In this document: one piece after another, positions 1 to 8,496 of the stretch
Layout: every line of letters begins with the position of its first letter
How positions within the stretch are numbered: position 1 is the stretch's first letter
NCBI GenBank assembly: GCA_938023885.1
Contig: CALJCU010000066.1
Coordinates: 1-14,424, forward strand
DNA: 14,424 nt
Direction: 5' to 3'
Source of the DNA: an uncultured Prevotella sp.
GTDB taxonomy: Bacteria > Bacteroidota > Bacteroidia > Bacteroidales > Bacteroidaceae
Notes under the pieces: generated by a model
The model's input: only the letters and a program-made list of their open reading frames with translations
What the model was told of the DNA's origin: nothing
Databases searched by the model: none
Position numbers and translations under genes: made by a program

Positions 1-1
1 C

Positions 2-3000
2 GCCAACGGAACGACGGCCCTGGCTGATTGGCGGAAGAGATGTATCATAACCGTTGACAGCAGTATATCAGCTTATTGTGGAAAAGGGTTCCCAGGCTTC
101 AGTTCTTTTGTTGACAGCCGTGGCGGCATTTGGCTATGGTCAACCATTGGTACCTGGCATTATGATGCCAGGTCGCATTCGTGGAATCCTATTAAAAACA
201 TATTGGTCCGTGGTGTGGCGGAAGACTCAGACCATCGCATCCTGATGGCCACCGACCACAACGGATTGGTTATTGCCGATCTCTCAGGAAAAATCATCAC
301 ACACATTCTCAATAATCCTTCTGATGGACAGTCGTTGCCCGACAACACGCTGCAGTCCATTTATGTCGACAGCCTTGGCGTGGTGTGGATAGGCATGTAT
401 CGTATGGGCCTGGCTTATTTTTATCATGGTCAGCCCCGTTCCCCACTTCTTCCTTGGGGTGATATCTGTACGATGACTCAGACATTAGACGGCAACGTGT
501 GGTTCGGTACCAATGACTCGGGCTTCGGGCGGGCAGCGGGACTGACGGGTAGTGTCAGCATGTTTGACCAGCGGCAAACCGGACTGGGCAGCAATGTCGT
601 GGTGTCGAGTTTGGCTGCGCGTGATGGCAGTCTGTGGCTGGGTACGTACCAGGGCGGTCTTGTAAGAATGCAGGATGGTCATTATACCGTCTATCGGCAG
701 GCTGGTAGCGGATTGGGGTCCGACGATGTGTGGGCGCTGGCTGAGATGCCTGACGGGCGGATAGCTGTCGGCACGCTCGGCGCCGGCTTGCAGCTCCTGA
801 ACCCTTCAACGGGGCACTTCACTACGTTCAATACCTATAACAGCCATCTGACGAGCGACTATATAGCCAGCCTCTCCCTGCTCAGGGACGGGCGCCTCGT
901 CATAGGCCATTCCCAGGGATTCTCCATCCTCAATGTACAGACACGCAGGGCTGAGAACATCGGTCCTGCACCCGTTGACGGTGCCCGGTTGTCCAGTCTC
1001 TCTGTCAACCAGGTCTATGCCGGCAGCCGTGGACTGATATGGATAGCCACGGGCTCCGGTCTCAATGTCTATGACCTCAAGGCCGGGAGGCTCTATCCTG
1101 TCAGCCTCTCAGGAAAACGGGAGCATGCCGAGGTATGTGCTGTCGTGGAGGACCATCATGGCGTGGTGTGGTGCACGACGGGCAATGAGCTGAAGAGCAT
1201 CCAGTGCAGACGTAATGGTGACGGCTGGCTGTTCACGACCGGCACCTATAACGCTACAGACGGCTTGCAGCTCCGTCTGTTCAACAAGCGCTCCATCCTC
1301 TGTCTCCGTGACGGCCGGCTCCTCGTGGGCGGTGTTGATGGTGTTAATGTTATCAACACGTTGGTAACCCGTCGCAAACCTATGGTGGGGAAAGTCCTCT
1401 TCAGTGGCTTTACGCTCTTTGACCGTCCTATAGAAGTGGGCGACACCATCAACGGTCATGTCATCTTGTCTTCGGAACTCAATGCCTTGCGCCGCCTCAC
1501 TTTGCGTAGCGATGAGAACACATTCTCTATCCAGCTGGCATCGAGCGTGATAGGTCTTCCCGGGCACGTCCGGTTTCTTTACCGTCTTCATGGAGCTGGC
1601 GATGACTGGTCCATGACACCCGAAGGTACACCCCAGGTACAGTTTGCTAATCTCGCACCGGGCAGATATGAGCTTGAGGTTCGCGCTACCGACAACAGTG
1701 GTAATCCCGTGGGACAGTCGACGGTGCTCGCTATCAGAGTCAAGCCGCCGTTCTATCTCTCTGTCTGGGCCTGGTTGCTTTATTTTGCCGTGGCTATAGC
1801 CGCCGTGCTTTATAGCTTTTGGCGTGTGAGGAAGACGCAGAGAGAGCGGATGGGGAAGCTTGAACTGATGAAGCAGAAGGAGGTGGAGGAGATGAAACTC
1901 ACGTTCTTCACCAATCTCAGCCATGAACTTCGCACGCCGCTCACACTCATCCTCTCTCCTTTGGAGAGCCTCATTGCCAGAGAGATCGATCCCGGCATCT
2001 CACAGAAATTGCGTCTCATGCAACGCAGCGCCACGAATCTGTTGAAGCTTGTCGATCAGATGTTGGATCTCCGTCGGATCATGCGGGGCAAGGAAGTGCT
2101 CAATATGTCTGACGGTGACATCGTGGCGCTGGTCCGCGATGTCTGTACTTCATTCTCAACATTGTCCGAGAAGAATATCACGTTGACTTTTGTTACAGAC
2201 AGTGAACGCCTGATGACGTCACTGGACAAGGACAAGGTCGCCAAGATAATGACAAACCTCTTGGCCAATGCCTATAAGTTCACTCCCAAGGGAGGTCGCG
2301 TGAAGGTAACGGTCACACACGATGCCGCTCATGTGAATCTCATTGTGGCAGACAACGGCAAGGGCATCAGTGATGAGGACAAGGAACATCTCTTCGAGCG
2401 CTTCTATCAGAGTAAGTCGAACGATGAGACGGGCGGAAGCGGTATTGGACTCAATCTCGTCTGCGAATATGCGAGGATGATGGGCGGCGGTGTGGCCGTC
2501 TGTGACAATCCTGGTGGAGGAGCTGTGTTCACAGTCTCTTTGCCCTATAAGCTGACCGACGGAGCAGCAGACCGCTCTGAGCCTGTCGGGACCTATCCGG
2601 AAGTGTCGGTGCTTTCTTTGGGAGATAAGAAAGACCTTTCACTGGCTACGAAGAGCCCTTCCGATCCTCACGGTACCATTCTTCTTGTCGATGACAACGA
2701 CGACTTCCTCAACTTCCTCTCGGATGAGCTTTCGGCTTATTACACCATCCGTACGGCTTCTGACGGCAAACAAGCGCTGGAGAGCATCCGTAAGGTCAAG
2801 CCCGATCTTGTGCTCACGGATGTCATGATGCCGGAAATGGACGGCAATGAACTGTGCCGGCGTATCAAGAGCGACAGCGGCCTGAGACAGCTGCCCGTCA
2901 TCATGCTTACCGCACGCCTCTCCGACGAAAACGAGATAGAGAGCCGCGAGTGTGGAGCCAATGACTATGTGAAGAAACCGTTCAACATGGAACTGCTGCG

Positions 3001-3412
3001 GTTGCGCATCAACCGGCTCCTCGACAGGGGACGTGTCAGCGGGGAGGGAAAACTCAAGCCTGTCATTGCCCAGCCGGAGATAACGCCTGAAGATGAGAAG
3101 TTCGTCGATAAGGTGACAAAGTATATCGAGGCCCGTCTCGATGACACGGACCTCTCTGTGGAGCAGATGGCTTCCGACATCGGCATGAGCCGTGTGCAGC
3201 TCTATCGCCGGTTGGTCAGTGTGACGGGAAAGACTCCTTCCGAGTTTATCCGGCTCATCCGCCTGCGCCATGCCGAGCACCTGTTGGCAGAGAGCCAGCT
3301 GACGGTCTCGGAGATAGCCTACCAGGTGGGCTTCTCGTCACAGCGGTACTTCTCCAAGTGTTTCAAGGACCTCTACGGCTACATGCCGTCGCAGTATAAG
3401 AGAAGTATGTAA
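2..3412 (+). CDS. Hybrid two-component system regulator (HTCS), 5' partial
   Basis: This is a one-protein sensor kinase and transcription factor that in Bacteroidetes switches on an adjacent PUL after binding an oligosaccharide in the periplasm. The frame is open to the first base of the window. Propeller-type sequence lies upstream of the first possible internal start (TTG at 203), so the gene begins outside and 1136 residues are visible. Domains in order are: about ten Reg_prop beta-propeller repeats (examples DGSLWLGTYQGGL, RGLIWIATGSGL); a Y_Y_Y domain at about nt 1505-1745; one membrane helix at about 1754-1830; HisKA with SHELRTPL (His codon 1922-1924); HATPase with N box NLLANAYKF, DNGKGI and GSGIGLNL; a receiver domain with DD acidic pocket (2690-2695), phospho-acceptor Asp in LTDVMMPEMDG (2819-2821) and Lys in KKPF (2975-2977); and an AraC-type HTH at about 3100-3409. 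All key residues are present, so it should be active. Its likely target is the susC promoter just downstream. Full-length family members run about 1300-1400 residues, so roughly the first propeller and the signal peptide are missing. Confidence 0.97.
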   Translation, partial: ANGTTALADWRKRCIITVDSSISAYCGKGFPGFSSFVDSRGGIWLWSTIGTWHYDARSHSWNPIKNILVRGVAEDSDHRILMATDHNGLVIADLSGKIITHILNNPSDGQSLPDNTLQSIYVDSLGVVWIGMYRMGLAYFYHGQPRSPLLPWGDICTMTQTLDGNVWFGTNDSGFGRAAGLTGSVSMFDQRQTGLGSNVVVSSLAARDGSLWLGTYQGGLVRMQDGHYTVYRQAGSGLGSDDVWALAEMPDGRIAVGTLGAGLQLLNPSTGHFTTFNTYNSHLTSDYIASLSLLRDGRLVIGHSQGFSILNVQTRRAENIGPAPVDGARLSSLSVNQVYAGSRGLIWIATGSGLNVYDLKAGRLYPVSLSGKREHAEVCAVVEDHHGVVWCTTGNELKSIQCRRNGDGWLFTTGTYNATDGLQLRLFNKRSILCLRDGRLLVGGVDGVNVINTLVTRRKPMVGKVLFSGFTLFDRPIEVGDTINGHVILSSELNALRRLTLRSDENTFSIQLASSVIGLPGHVRFLYRLHGAGDDWSMTPEGTPQVQFANLAPGRYELEVRATDNSGNPVGQSTVLAIRVKPPFYLSVWAWLLYFAVAIAAVLYSFWRVRKTQRERMGKLELMKQKEVEEMKLTFFTNLSHELRTPLTLILSPLESLIAREIDPGISQKLRLMQRSATNLLKLVDQMLDLRRIMRGKEVLNMSDGDIVALVRDVCTSFSTLSEKNITLTFVTDSERLMTSLDKDKVAKIMTNLLANAYKFTPKGGRVKVTVTHDAAHVNLIVADNGKGISDEDKEHLFERFYQSKSNDETGGSGIGLNLVCEYARMMGGGVAVCDNPGGGAVFTVSLPYKLTDGAADRSEPVGTYPEVSVLSLGDKKDLSLATKSPSDPHGTILLVDDNDDFLNFLSDELSAYYTIRTASDGKQALESIRKVKPDLVLTDVMMPEMDGNELCRRIKSDSGLRQLPVIMLTARLSDENEIESRECGANDYVKKPFNMELLRLRINRLLDRGRVSGEGKLKPVIAQPEITPEDEKFVDKVTKYIEARLDDTDLSVEQMASDIGMSRVQLYRRLVSVTGKTPSEFIRLIRLRHAEHLLAESQLTVSEIAYQVGFSSQRYFSKCFKDLYGYMPSQYKRSM

Positions 3413-3420
3413 CATCTGTG

Positions 3421-3503
3421 TACATGGCTTGTAACGCCATTTCACCCCTTATAGCATAGTTTTTCATAATTTTGCAGCAGACTTTGGGAAACAAGTCCAT
3501 GTA
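3421..3503. repeat. Imperfect inverted repeat flanking the susC promoter (candidate operator)
   Basis: The left arm TACATGGCTTGT (3421-3432) matches the reverse complement of the right arm ACAAGTCCATGTA (3491-3503), apart from one inserted base. The arms sit on both sides of the -7 box at 3467-3474. The left arm also takes part in a small local hairpin, ATGGC (3424-3428) with GCCAT (3436-3440) and a 7-base loop. No T-run follows it, so it does not look like a terminator for the HTCS gene. A role as an HTCS binding site, or as a 5'-leader element for the right arm, is inferred from position only. Confidence 0.4.
3467..3474 (+). promoter_or_regulatory. Bacteroidetes-type -7 promoter element of the PUL operon
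   Basis: TAATTTTG fits the Bacteroidetes primary sigma consensus TAnnTTTG exactly. It lies 60 bases before the susC start, predicting a transcript start near 3480 and a leader of about 55 bases. The region where a -33 TTTG box is expected (about 3444-3450) is C-rich and has no match. A missing -33 box is what would be expected of a promoter that needs an activator, here presumably the upstream HTCS. No comparable element was found in the later intergenic gaps, so 3535 to the right edge is probably one operon. Confidence 0.65.
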
Positions 3504-3509
3504 GTATAT

Positions 3510-3530
3510 ATGAAACCAATCTTAAATTAA
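3510..3530 (+). other. Possible six-codon leader ORF upstream of susC
   Basis: An ATG at 3510 opens a frame reading MKPILN and stops at TAA 3528-3530, four bases before the susC ATG and out of frame with it. The A-rich surroundings resemble translation starts in this window. It lies inside the predicted leader and just after the right arm of the inverted repeat. It may be chance, because ATG followed by AAA is common in A/T-rich leaders. Confidence 0.15.
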
Positions 3531-3534
3531 AACT

Positions 3535-6500
3535 ATGCGTAATTCTATCATCTGTAAATTGGCTTTGATAGCCTTATTGCTCTTCCCTGCGATAGGGTTT
3601 AGTCAAGCCTCGGCTCTTTACGCGAAGATCGTAAAGGGTACAGTTGTTTCCGCATCTGATGGGGAGCCGCTCATTGGCGCCACGGTCAGAGTACAGGGTT
3701 CACAGACGGCGACGATCACCGACCTTGACGGTCACTTCTCCATCAATGCCGAGGACGGTCAGACGCTCAAAGTATCTTATGTAGGATATATTGAGAAGAA
3801 CGTCAAGGTTGCTGGCAATGATCTCAAGATAGCTCTTGATGAAGAAGCCAACTCCCTCAACGATGTCGTGGTCATCGGTTATGGTGTCCAGAAGAAGAAA
3901 CTCTTCACCGGTGCCAACATTGACATTAAGGGCGACGACATCGCCAAGCTCAACACCACCAACCCCTTGCAGGCTCTGCAAGGTCAGACACCGGGTATGA
4001 CCATCATCTCTGAGTCGGGTCAGCCGGGTGAGGGACTGAAGGTGAACATCCGTGGCATAGGTACTACCGGCTCTTCTTCACCTCTTTATATTATTGATGG
4101 CGTGCGTGGCGATATCTTTACCTTGAACCCTGCCGACATCGAGAGCGTGGATGTGCTGAAGGATGCAGCATCCGCCGCTATTTACGGTTCACAGTCAGCC
4201 AACGGTGTTGTGCTTGTCACCACAAAGAGTGGTAAGGAAGGCCGCACGGTTGTCGGCTATGACGGCTTTGTCGGGTGGCAGAACGCTATTCACAAGGTTG
4301 ACATGCTAAATGCACAGCAGTACATGACGATCATGGATGAGCAGAACATCAACTCCGGAAACGCTTCTTACAATTGGGACGGCTACAAGTCGGTCGTTGA
4401 TGACAACGGCAATGTCACCACATGGGGTATTACTGATCCCAAGACCGATCAGTATTATGATACCGACTGGGTAGATCGGATGTTCAAGAAGAACGCTGAG
4501 ACACAGAGCCACACCATAGGTATCACAGGTGGCAACCAGAAAGGCAACTATGCCATGAGCATGGGTTACATGAACCAGGAAGGTATCGTAGGCGGTAAGG
4601 ACGTGTCTTACTACAGCCGTTACAACTTCCGCGTGAACTCCGAGTACAATGTCATTGACAACTTCCTTAAGGTAGGTGAGCAGGTCTCTGCCATCTATTA
4701 TAAGAAACGTGGTGTGCTTGTCGGCAACCAGTACAACAACTCCCTGCGCTCTGCTTTCGCTACTTCTCCGTTGGCACCAGTCTACAGTGACAATGGGCAA
4801 TATGGTATGCCTTACAACGATACCTCCAACAGTCCCTGGTGCAACTCTGACGGCAACCCTTACGGACTGATGATGGTCAACAACAGCAACAAGACCAAGA
4901 ACGTCACACTGACTGCCAATGCTTATGCTGACTTCCAGATTATCAAGAGCCTGCATTTCCGTACGACCCTCGGTGTGAAATACGACAGTAACGACTATCG
5001 TAGTTTCAATCCTCTCTATCATTTCTCAGTATACAGCTATAACGACACACGTACCTCCGTCAGTCAGAGCAAGAGTGACGGTTGGGGTATCACGTGGACC
5101 AATACCCTCACTTACAACTGGAACCTTGGCAAGCATGCTTTTGATGCTATGCTTGGTACAGAGTCGTATCGCTCCGAGGGCAGCAGTCTCTACGCTGCTA
5201 ACGGCAGCCTGCGCACAGGCTTCGACTCATGGCCCTATGCATGGATCAGCAATGGTACTGCTACCTCCAATGAGACTGGTCTCTCTGCCAGTGGCTCGCC
5301 TTGGGACGAAGAGCGCATAATGTCTTACTTCGGTCGTCTGTCCTGGAACTACAAGGAGACCTATATGGCTACCGCAACCTTGCGTTGCGATGGATCAAGC
5401 CGCTTCGCACGTGGTCACCGTTTCGGCTGGTTCCCCTCGGTGAGTGCCGGTTGGGTGATGAGCAATGAGAGGTTCTGGAAACCGTTGTCAAGCGTGGTCG
5501 ACTACTTCAAGCTCCGTGGCAGCTGGGGTCAGGTCGGTAACCAGAATATTGGTAACTACATGTACACTGCTCCGCTGTCGTTCAGCAATGTCTATTACAA
5601 CTTCGGTACGACAACAGGTTCTGTCGGCGATGCCAATGGTCAGGGTGCCCGTGTGACGCGTCTTGCCAATGAGAACATCACTTGGGAGACTTCTGAGCAG
5701 CTCGACTTCGGTTTTGATGCCCGTGCCTTTGGCAAACTCAATGTCAACTTCGACTGGTATTACAAGAAGACCAAGGACTGGTTGGTTCAGCCTCCTGTGC
5801 TTGCCACTGCAGGAACAGGTGCTCCTTATATCAACGGTGGTAACGTGAAGAACACCGGTGTCGAGCTCGGCCTCGGATGGAACGACACCCTCGGCAAGGA
5901 CTTCAACTATTATATTAATGTGAACGGTTCCTACAACCACAACGAGGTGGGTGAGATTCCTAATGAGGATGGCATCATCCACGGTCAGACCAATCAACTC
6001 TACGACAACTCCACTGAGTTCTATCGTGCCGGCAACGGTGAGCCTGTCGGTTATTTCTGGGGCTACAAGACGGCCGGCATCTTCCAGAACGAACAGGAGA
6101 TCAAGGACTGGATTGCCAATGGCAACGGTGTGCTGCAGGCTGACCCGCAGCCCGGTGATGTCAAATACTATGACGTTGACCACGATGGAAAGATCGATGA
6201 TAACGATAAGGTTAACCTCGGCAATGGTATGCCAGACTTCACCTTCGGCTTCTCTGTCGGTTTCAACTGGAAGAACTTCGACTTCTCTGTACAGGCCAAT
6301 GGCATGACGGGTAACAGGATCGTGCAGAGCTATCGTAACTGGGCTAATACAAAGGCCAACTATACCACAGAGATTCTCAGTCGTTGGACCGGTGAGGGTA
6401 CGTCGAACCGCATCCCGCGTGTGACAAACACGAACATCAACTGGCAGTTCTCTGACCTCTTCATCCACGACGGTAAGTTCCTGCGTATCTCCAACATCAC

Positions 6501-6711
6501 GCTGGGTTACGACTTCACGAAGCTCTTGGCCTGTAAGTACATCAGTCAGTGCCGTCTCTACATGCAGGTGCAGAACGCCTTCACTTTCACTCACTACAAT
6601 GGCATGGATCCGGAGATCGGTTATGGTACCGATGGATGGGTATCAGGTGTAGACCTGGGTTATTATCCGCGCCCGCGCACCGTGCTCGTAGGTTTGAATC
6701 TTAAATTCTAA
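3535..6711 (+). CDS. susC: SusC/RagA-family TonB-linked outer membrane transporter
   Basis: A 1058-residue outer-membrane beta-barrel that imports oligosaccharides with energy from TonB, working as a pair with the SusD-like lid encoded next. The N terminus is a signal peptide (about residues 1-26, LALIALLLFPAIGFSQA). It is followed by a carboxypeptidase-regulatory-like domain (about 33-102; GTVVSASDGEPLIGATVRV), a TonB-box-like stretch DVVVIGYG (110-117), the plug (about 121-235; LYIIDGV, DVLKDAASAAIYGSQSANGV) and the barrel to the C-terminal phenylalanine (NLKF). A DxDxDG motif, DVDHDGKIDDND (880-891), looks like the calcium-type loop often seen late in SusC barrels. Length is normal and no STN domain is present, so it is not an obvious anti-sigma-linked transporter, which fits HTCS control. 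It is the first gene after the promoter; susD follows after 29 bases. Import of xyloglucan oligosaccharides is inferred from the downstream enzymes. Confidence 0.97.
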   Translation: MRNSIICKLALIALLLFPAIGFSQASALYAKIVKGTVVSASDGEPLIGATVRVQGSQTATITDLDGHFSINAEDGQTLKVSYVGYIEKNVKVAGNDLKIALDEEANSLNDVVVIGYGVQKKKLFTGANIDIKGDDIAKLNTTNPLQALQGQTPGMTIISESGQPGEGLKVNIRGIGTTGSSSPLYIIDGVRGDIFTLNPADIESVDVLKDAASAAIYGSQSANGVVLVTTKSGKEGRTVVGYDGFVGWQNAIHKVDMLNAQQYMTIMDEQNINSGNASYNWDGYKSVVDDNGNVTTWGITDPKTDQYYDTDWVDRMFKKNAETQSHTIGITGGNQKGNYAMSMGYMNQEGIVGGKDVSYYSRYNFRVNSEYNVIDNFLKVGEQVSAIYYKKRGVLVGNQYNNSLRSAFATSPLAPVYSDNGQYGMPYNDTSNSPWCNSDGNPYGLMMVNNSNKTKNVTLTANAYADFQIIKSLHFRTTLGVKYDSNDYRSFNPLYHFSVYSYNDTRTSVSQSKSDGWGITWTNTLTYNWNLGKHAFDAMLGTESYRSEGSSLYAANGSLRTGFDSWPYAWISNGTATSNETGLSASGSPWDEERIMSYFGRLSWNYKETYMATATLRCDGSSRFARGHRFGWFPSVSAGWVMSNERFWKPLSSVVDYFKLRGSWGQVGNQNIGNYMYTAPLSFSNVYYNFGTTTGSVGDANGQGARVTRLANENITWETSEQLDFGFDARAFGKLNVNFDWYYKKTKDWLVQPPVLATAGTGAPYINGGNVKNTGVELGLGWNDTLGKDFNYYINVNGSYNHNEVGEIPNEDGIIHGQTNQLYDNSTEFYRAGNGEPVGYFWGYKTAGIFQNEQEIKDWIANGNGVLQADPQPGDVKYYDVDHDGKIDDNDKVNLGNGMPDFTFGFSVGFNWKNFDFSVQANGMTGNRIVQSYRNWANTKANYTTEILSRWTGEGTSNRIPRVTNTNINWQFSDLFIHDGKFLRISNITLGYDFTKLLACKYISQCRLYMQVQNAFTFTHYNGMDPEIGYGTDGWVSGVDLGYYPRPRTVLVGLNLKF

Positions 6712-6740
6712 GTGTTAGAATACATAATAATCAGACAACA

Positions 6741-8483
6741 ATGAAAACACATATATTATATAAAGTCATATGCAAAGTCGCTTTCGTCGCGATGGGCTTA
6801 CCTCTTCTGCTGACGTCTTGCGGCAACGACTGGCTCGACGTGTCGTCGAAGACGGATGCGTCTACAGGAAACTTTAACCAGACTGCTGCGCAGGCTGATA
6901 TTCTCCTCAACGGCTGCTACGACGGCTGGCAGGGGACGGTGTCGAAGGGCCCAATCTTCTCTTTTCAGATGGCCTCGGAGTATATGAGCGATGAGTGCTA
7001 TGGTGGTACGGGTGCCAACGATGCGCGCAACAGCCAGGTCATTGACCGCTTCGATCGGTCGCAGGATGTGTCGCAGACTGACCTTTACAACGATCTGTGG
7101 ACCTATTATTATGCAGCTATCTACAACTGCAATGAGCTTCTGTCAATGGAAAGCAACTATACCTGGACAGAGAAGGAACATGGACGTATTATCGGTGAGT
7201 GCCGTGCTATCCGTGCCTTGTGCTACTTCGACCTCGTGCGTATGTTCGAGAATGTTCCTTTGGTGACAGAGCCTGTCAACGAGAATGTCCCACAGGCAGC
7301 TCCCGACAGTGTCTATGCCCTCATCGTGCGCGACCTGAAGTATGCAGCAGAAAATATTCCGGCTGATGCTTACCCTAAGTCAGAGGCATCAACTAATGAC
7401 GGTCGTATCACAAAGTGTGCCGCTGAGGCAATGCTCGGTCGCGTCTACCTCTTCTACGATGGCGTCTACAACGACAACAGGCGTGGCACAATGCCCGGTG
7501 GCTTGACCGCTGCTGAGGCGCTCGCTGCCGAGGAGGATGTCATCAGGAGTGGAGAGTTCAGTCTTATCTCTAACTTCAAGAACCTCTGGCCGGCAGCAGC
7601 CAACTGCACAAGCTATAAGGGCTATTGGCTCGGTGATGTCGAAAGTGGCACGAAGTACAGCAGTTATGCCGGAGCAGGCAATGCTGAGACAGTACTTGCC
7701 ATAAAGCTCAACTATACCGGTGACTACAATGGCAACAATGCCGGCAACCGCAGTATCGTGATGTTCGGCATCCGTAGTGGTAAGTGCATTCAGCCGCCTT
7801 ACGGACAAGGATGGGGCGGTGCTACCGTGATCCCGAAAGTCTGGAACTGGTTTGGGACGGGTGACATGCGTCAGAGCGCTTCTATCATCAACCTCGCACA
7901 GGAAGGCATTGCCTCCAACAAGGATTATCAGTCGGTCCTCTCTGACCAGCGTGAGTACACAGGCTTCAACATCAAGAAGTACACACCGCTGTCGAAGATT
8001 GCAGACGATGGCAGCATCAATCACTACTATCAGGAGGTACAAGCTGGTGACTTCCAGATCTCTCAGCCTCAGGACTATGTGCTCATGCGCTACTCCGATG
8101 TACTGCTCATGGCAGCCGAGCTCGGTAGTGCCAATGCACAGGAATACTTCGACGAAGTGCGTAAGCGTGCTTACACACAGGATGATGGCACACTGAGCAA
8201 TGGTTACAAGGAACTTCCTGCTACGGAAGCCAATATCCTCAATGAGCGCAAACTCGAGTTCGTAGGCGAGGGCATCCGTTACTGGGATCTGCTCCGTCAG
8301 GGCATCAACGTAGCTGCTAAGGCGATTGCTGCAAGCAGTGGTACCGTGGAGACAGGTGGCAGTCAGGAGACAGTGACTATCACGGAGACCAATGTGCGCA
8401 ACAAGCGTGGCTTCTCGCAGATTCCTCTGACACAGATTCAGCGCTCCAATAATGTACTGAAACAAAATAAGGGATGGAATTAA
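6741..8483 (+). CDS. susD: SusD/RagB-family outer membrane glycan-binding lipoprotein
   Basis: A 580-residue lipoprotein that sits as a lid on the SusC barrel and binds glycan at the cell surface. The signal peptide ends in a lipobox LLTSC with the lipid-bearing Cys at residue 27, followed by GNDWLDV, a typical SusD opening. The body shows the family pattern: an early tetratricopeptide-like helical region (for example IIGECRAIRALCYFDLVRMF) and the conserved C-terminal stretch NERKLEFVGEGIRYWDLLRQG. It starts at an ATG preceded by an A-rich stretch without a strong Shine-Dalgarno, usual for the phylum. It is 29 bases after susC and 13 bases before the next lipoprotein, so all three are co-transcribed. 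The ligand cannot be read from the sequence. Aromatic-rich segments such as VWNWFGTGDM may contribute to binding, but this is a guess. Confidence 0.97.
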   Translation: MKTHILYKVICKVAFVAMGLPLLLTSCGNDWLDVSSKTDASTGNFNQTAAQADILLNGCYDGWQGTVSKGPIFSFQMASEYMSDECYGGTGANDARNSQVIDRFDRSQDVSQTDLYNDLWTYYYAAIYNCNELLSMESNYTWTEKEHGRIIGECRAIRALCYFDLVRMFENVPLVTEPVNENVPQAAPDSVYALIVRDLKYAAENIPADAYPKSEASTNDGRITKCAAEAMLGRVYLFYDGVYNDNRRGTMPGGLTAAEALAAEEDVIRSGEFSLISNFKNLWPAAANCTSYKGYWLGDVESGTKYSSYAGAGNAETVLAIKLNYTGDYNGNNAGNRSIVMFGIRSGKCIQPPYGQGWGGATVIPKVWNWFGTGDMRQSASIINLAQEGIASNKDYQSVLSDQREYTGFNIKKYTPLSKIADDGSINHYYQEVQAGDFQISQPQDYVLMRYSDVLLMAAELGSANAQEYFDEVRKRAYTQDDGTLSNGYKELPATEANILNERKLEFVGEGIRYWDLLRQGINVAAKAIAASSGTVETGGSQETVTITETNVRNKRGFSQIPLTQIQRSNNVLKQNKGWN

Positions 8484-8496
8484 AAGAAAGACAACT

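Noticed and set aside
54..245. Short + strand ORF near the left edge
   Set aside because: It lies in another frame over the HTCS propeller coding sequence, and its product has no recognisable feature.
3424..3440. ATGGC/GCCAT hairpin as terminator of the HTCS gene
   Set aside because: The stem is only five pairs and is followed by TTCACCCCTT rather than a T-run. It is better explained as part of the promoter-region repeat.
5488..6594. 368-codon open frame on the minus strand within susC
   Set aside because: The translation is repetitive in V, I, T and L with no domain. The + strand frame has a full SusC barrel.
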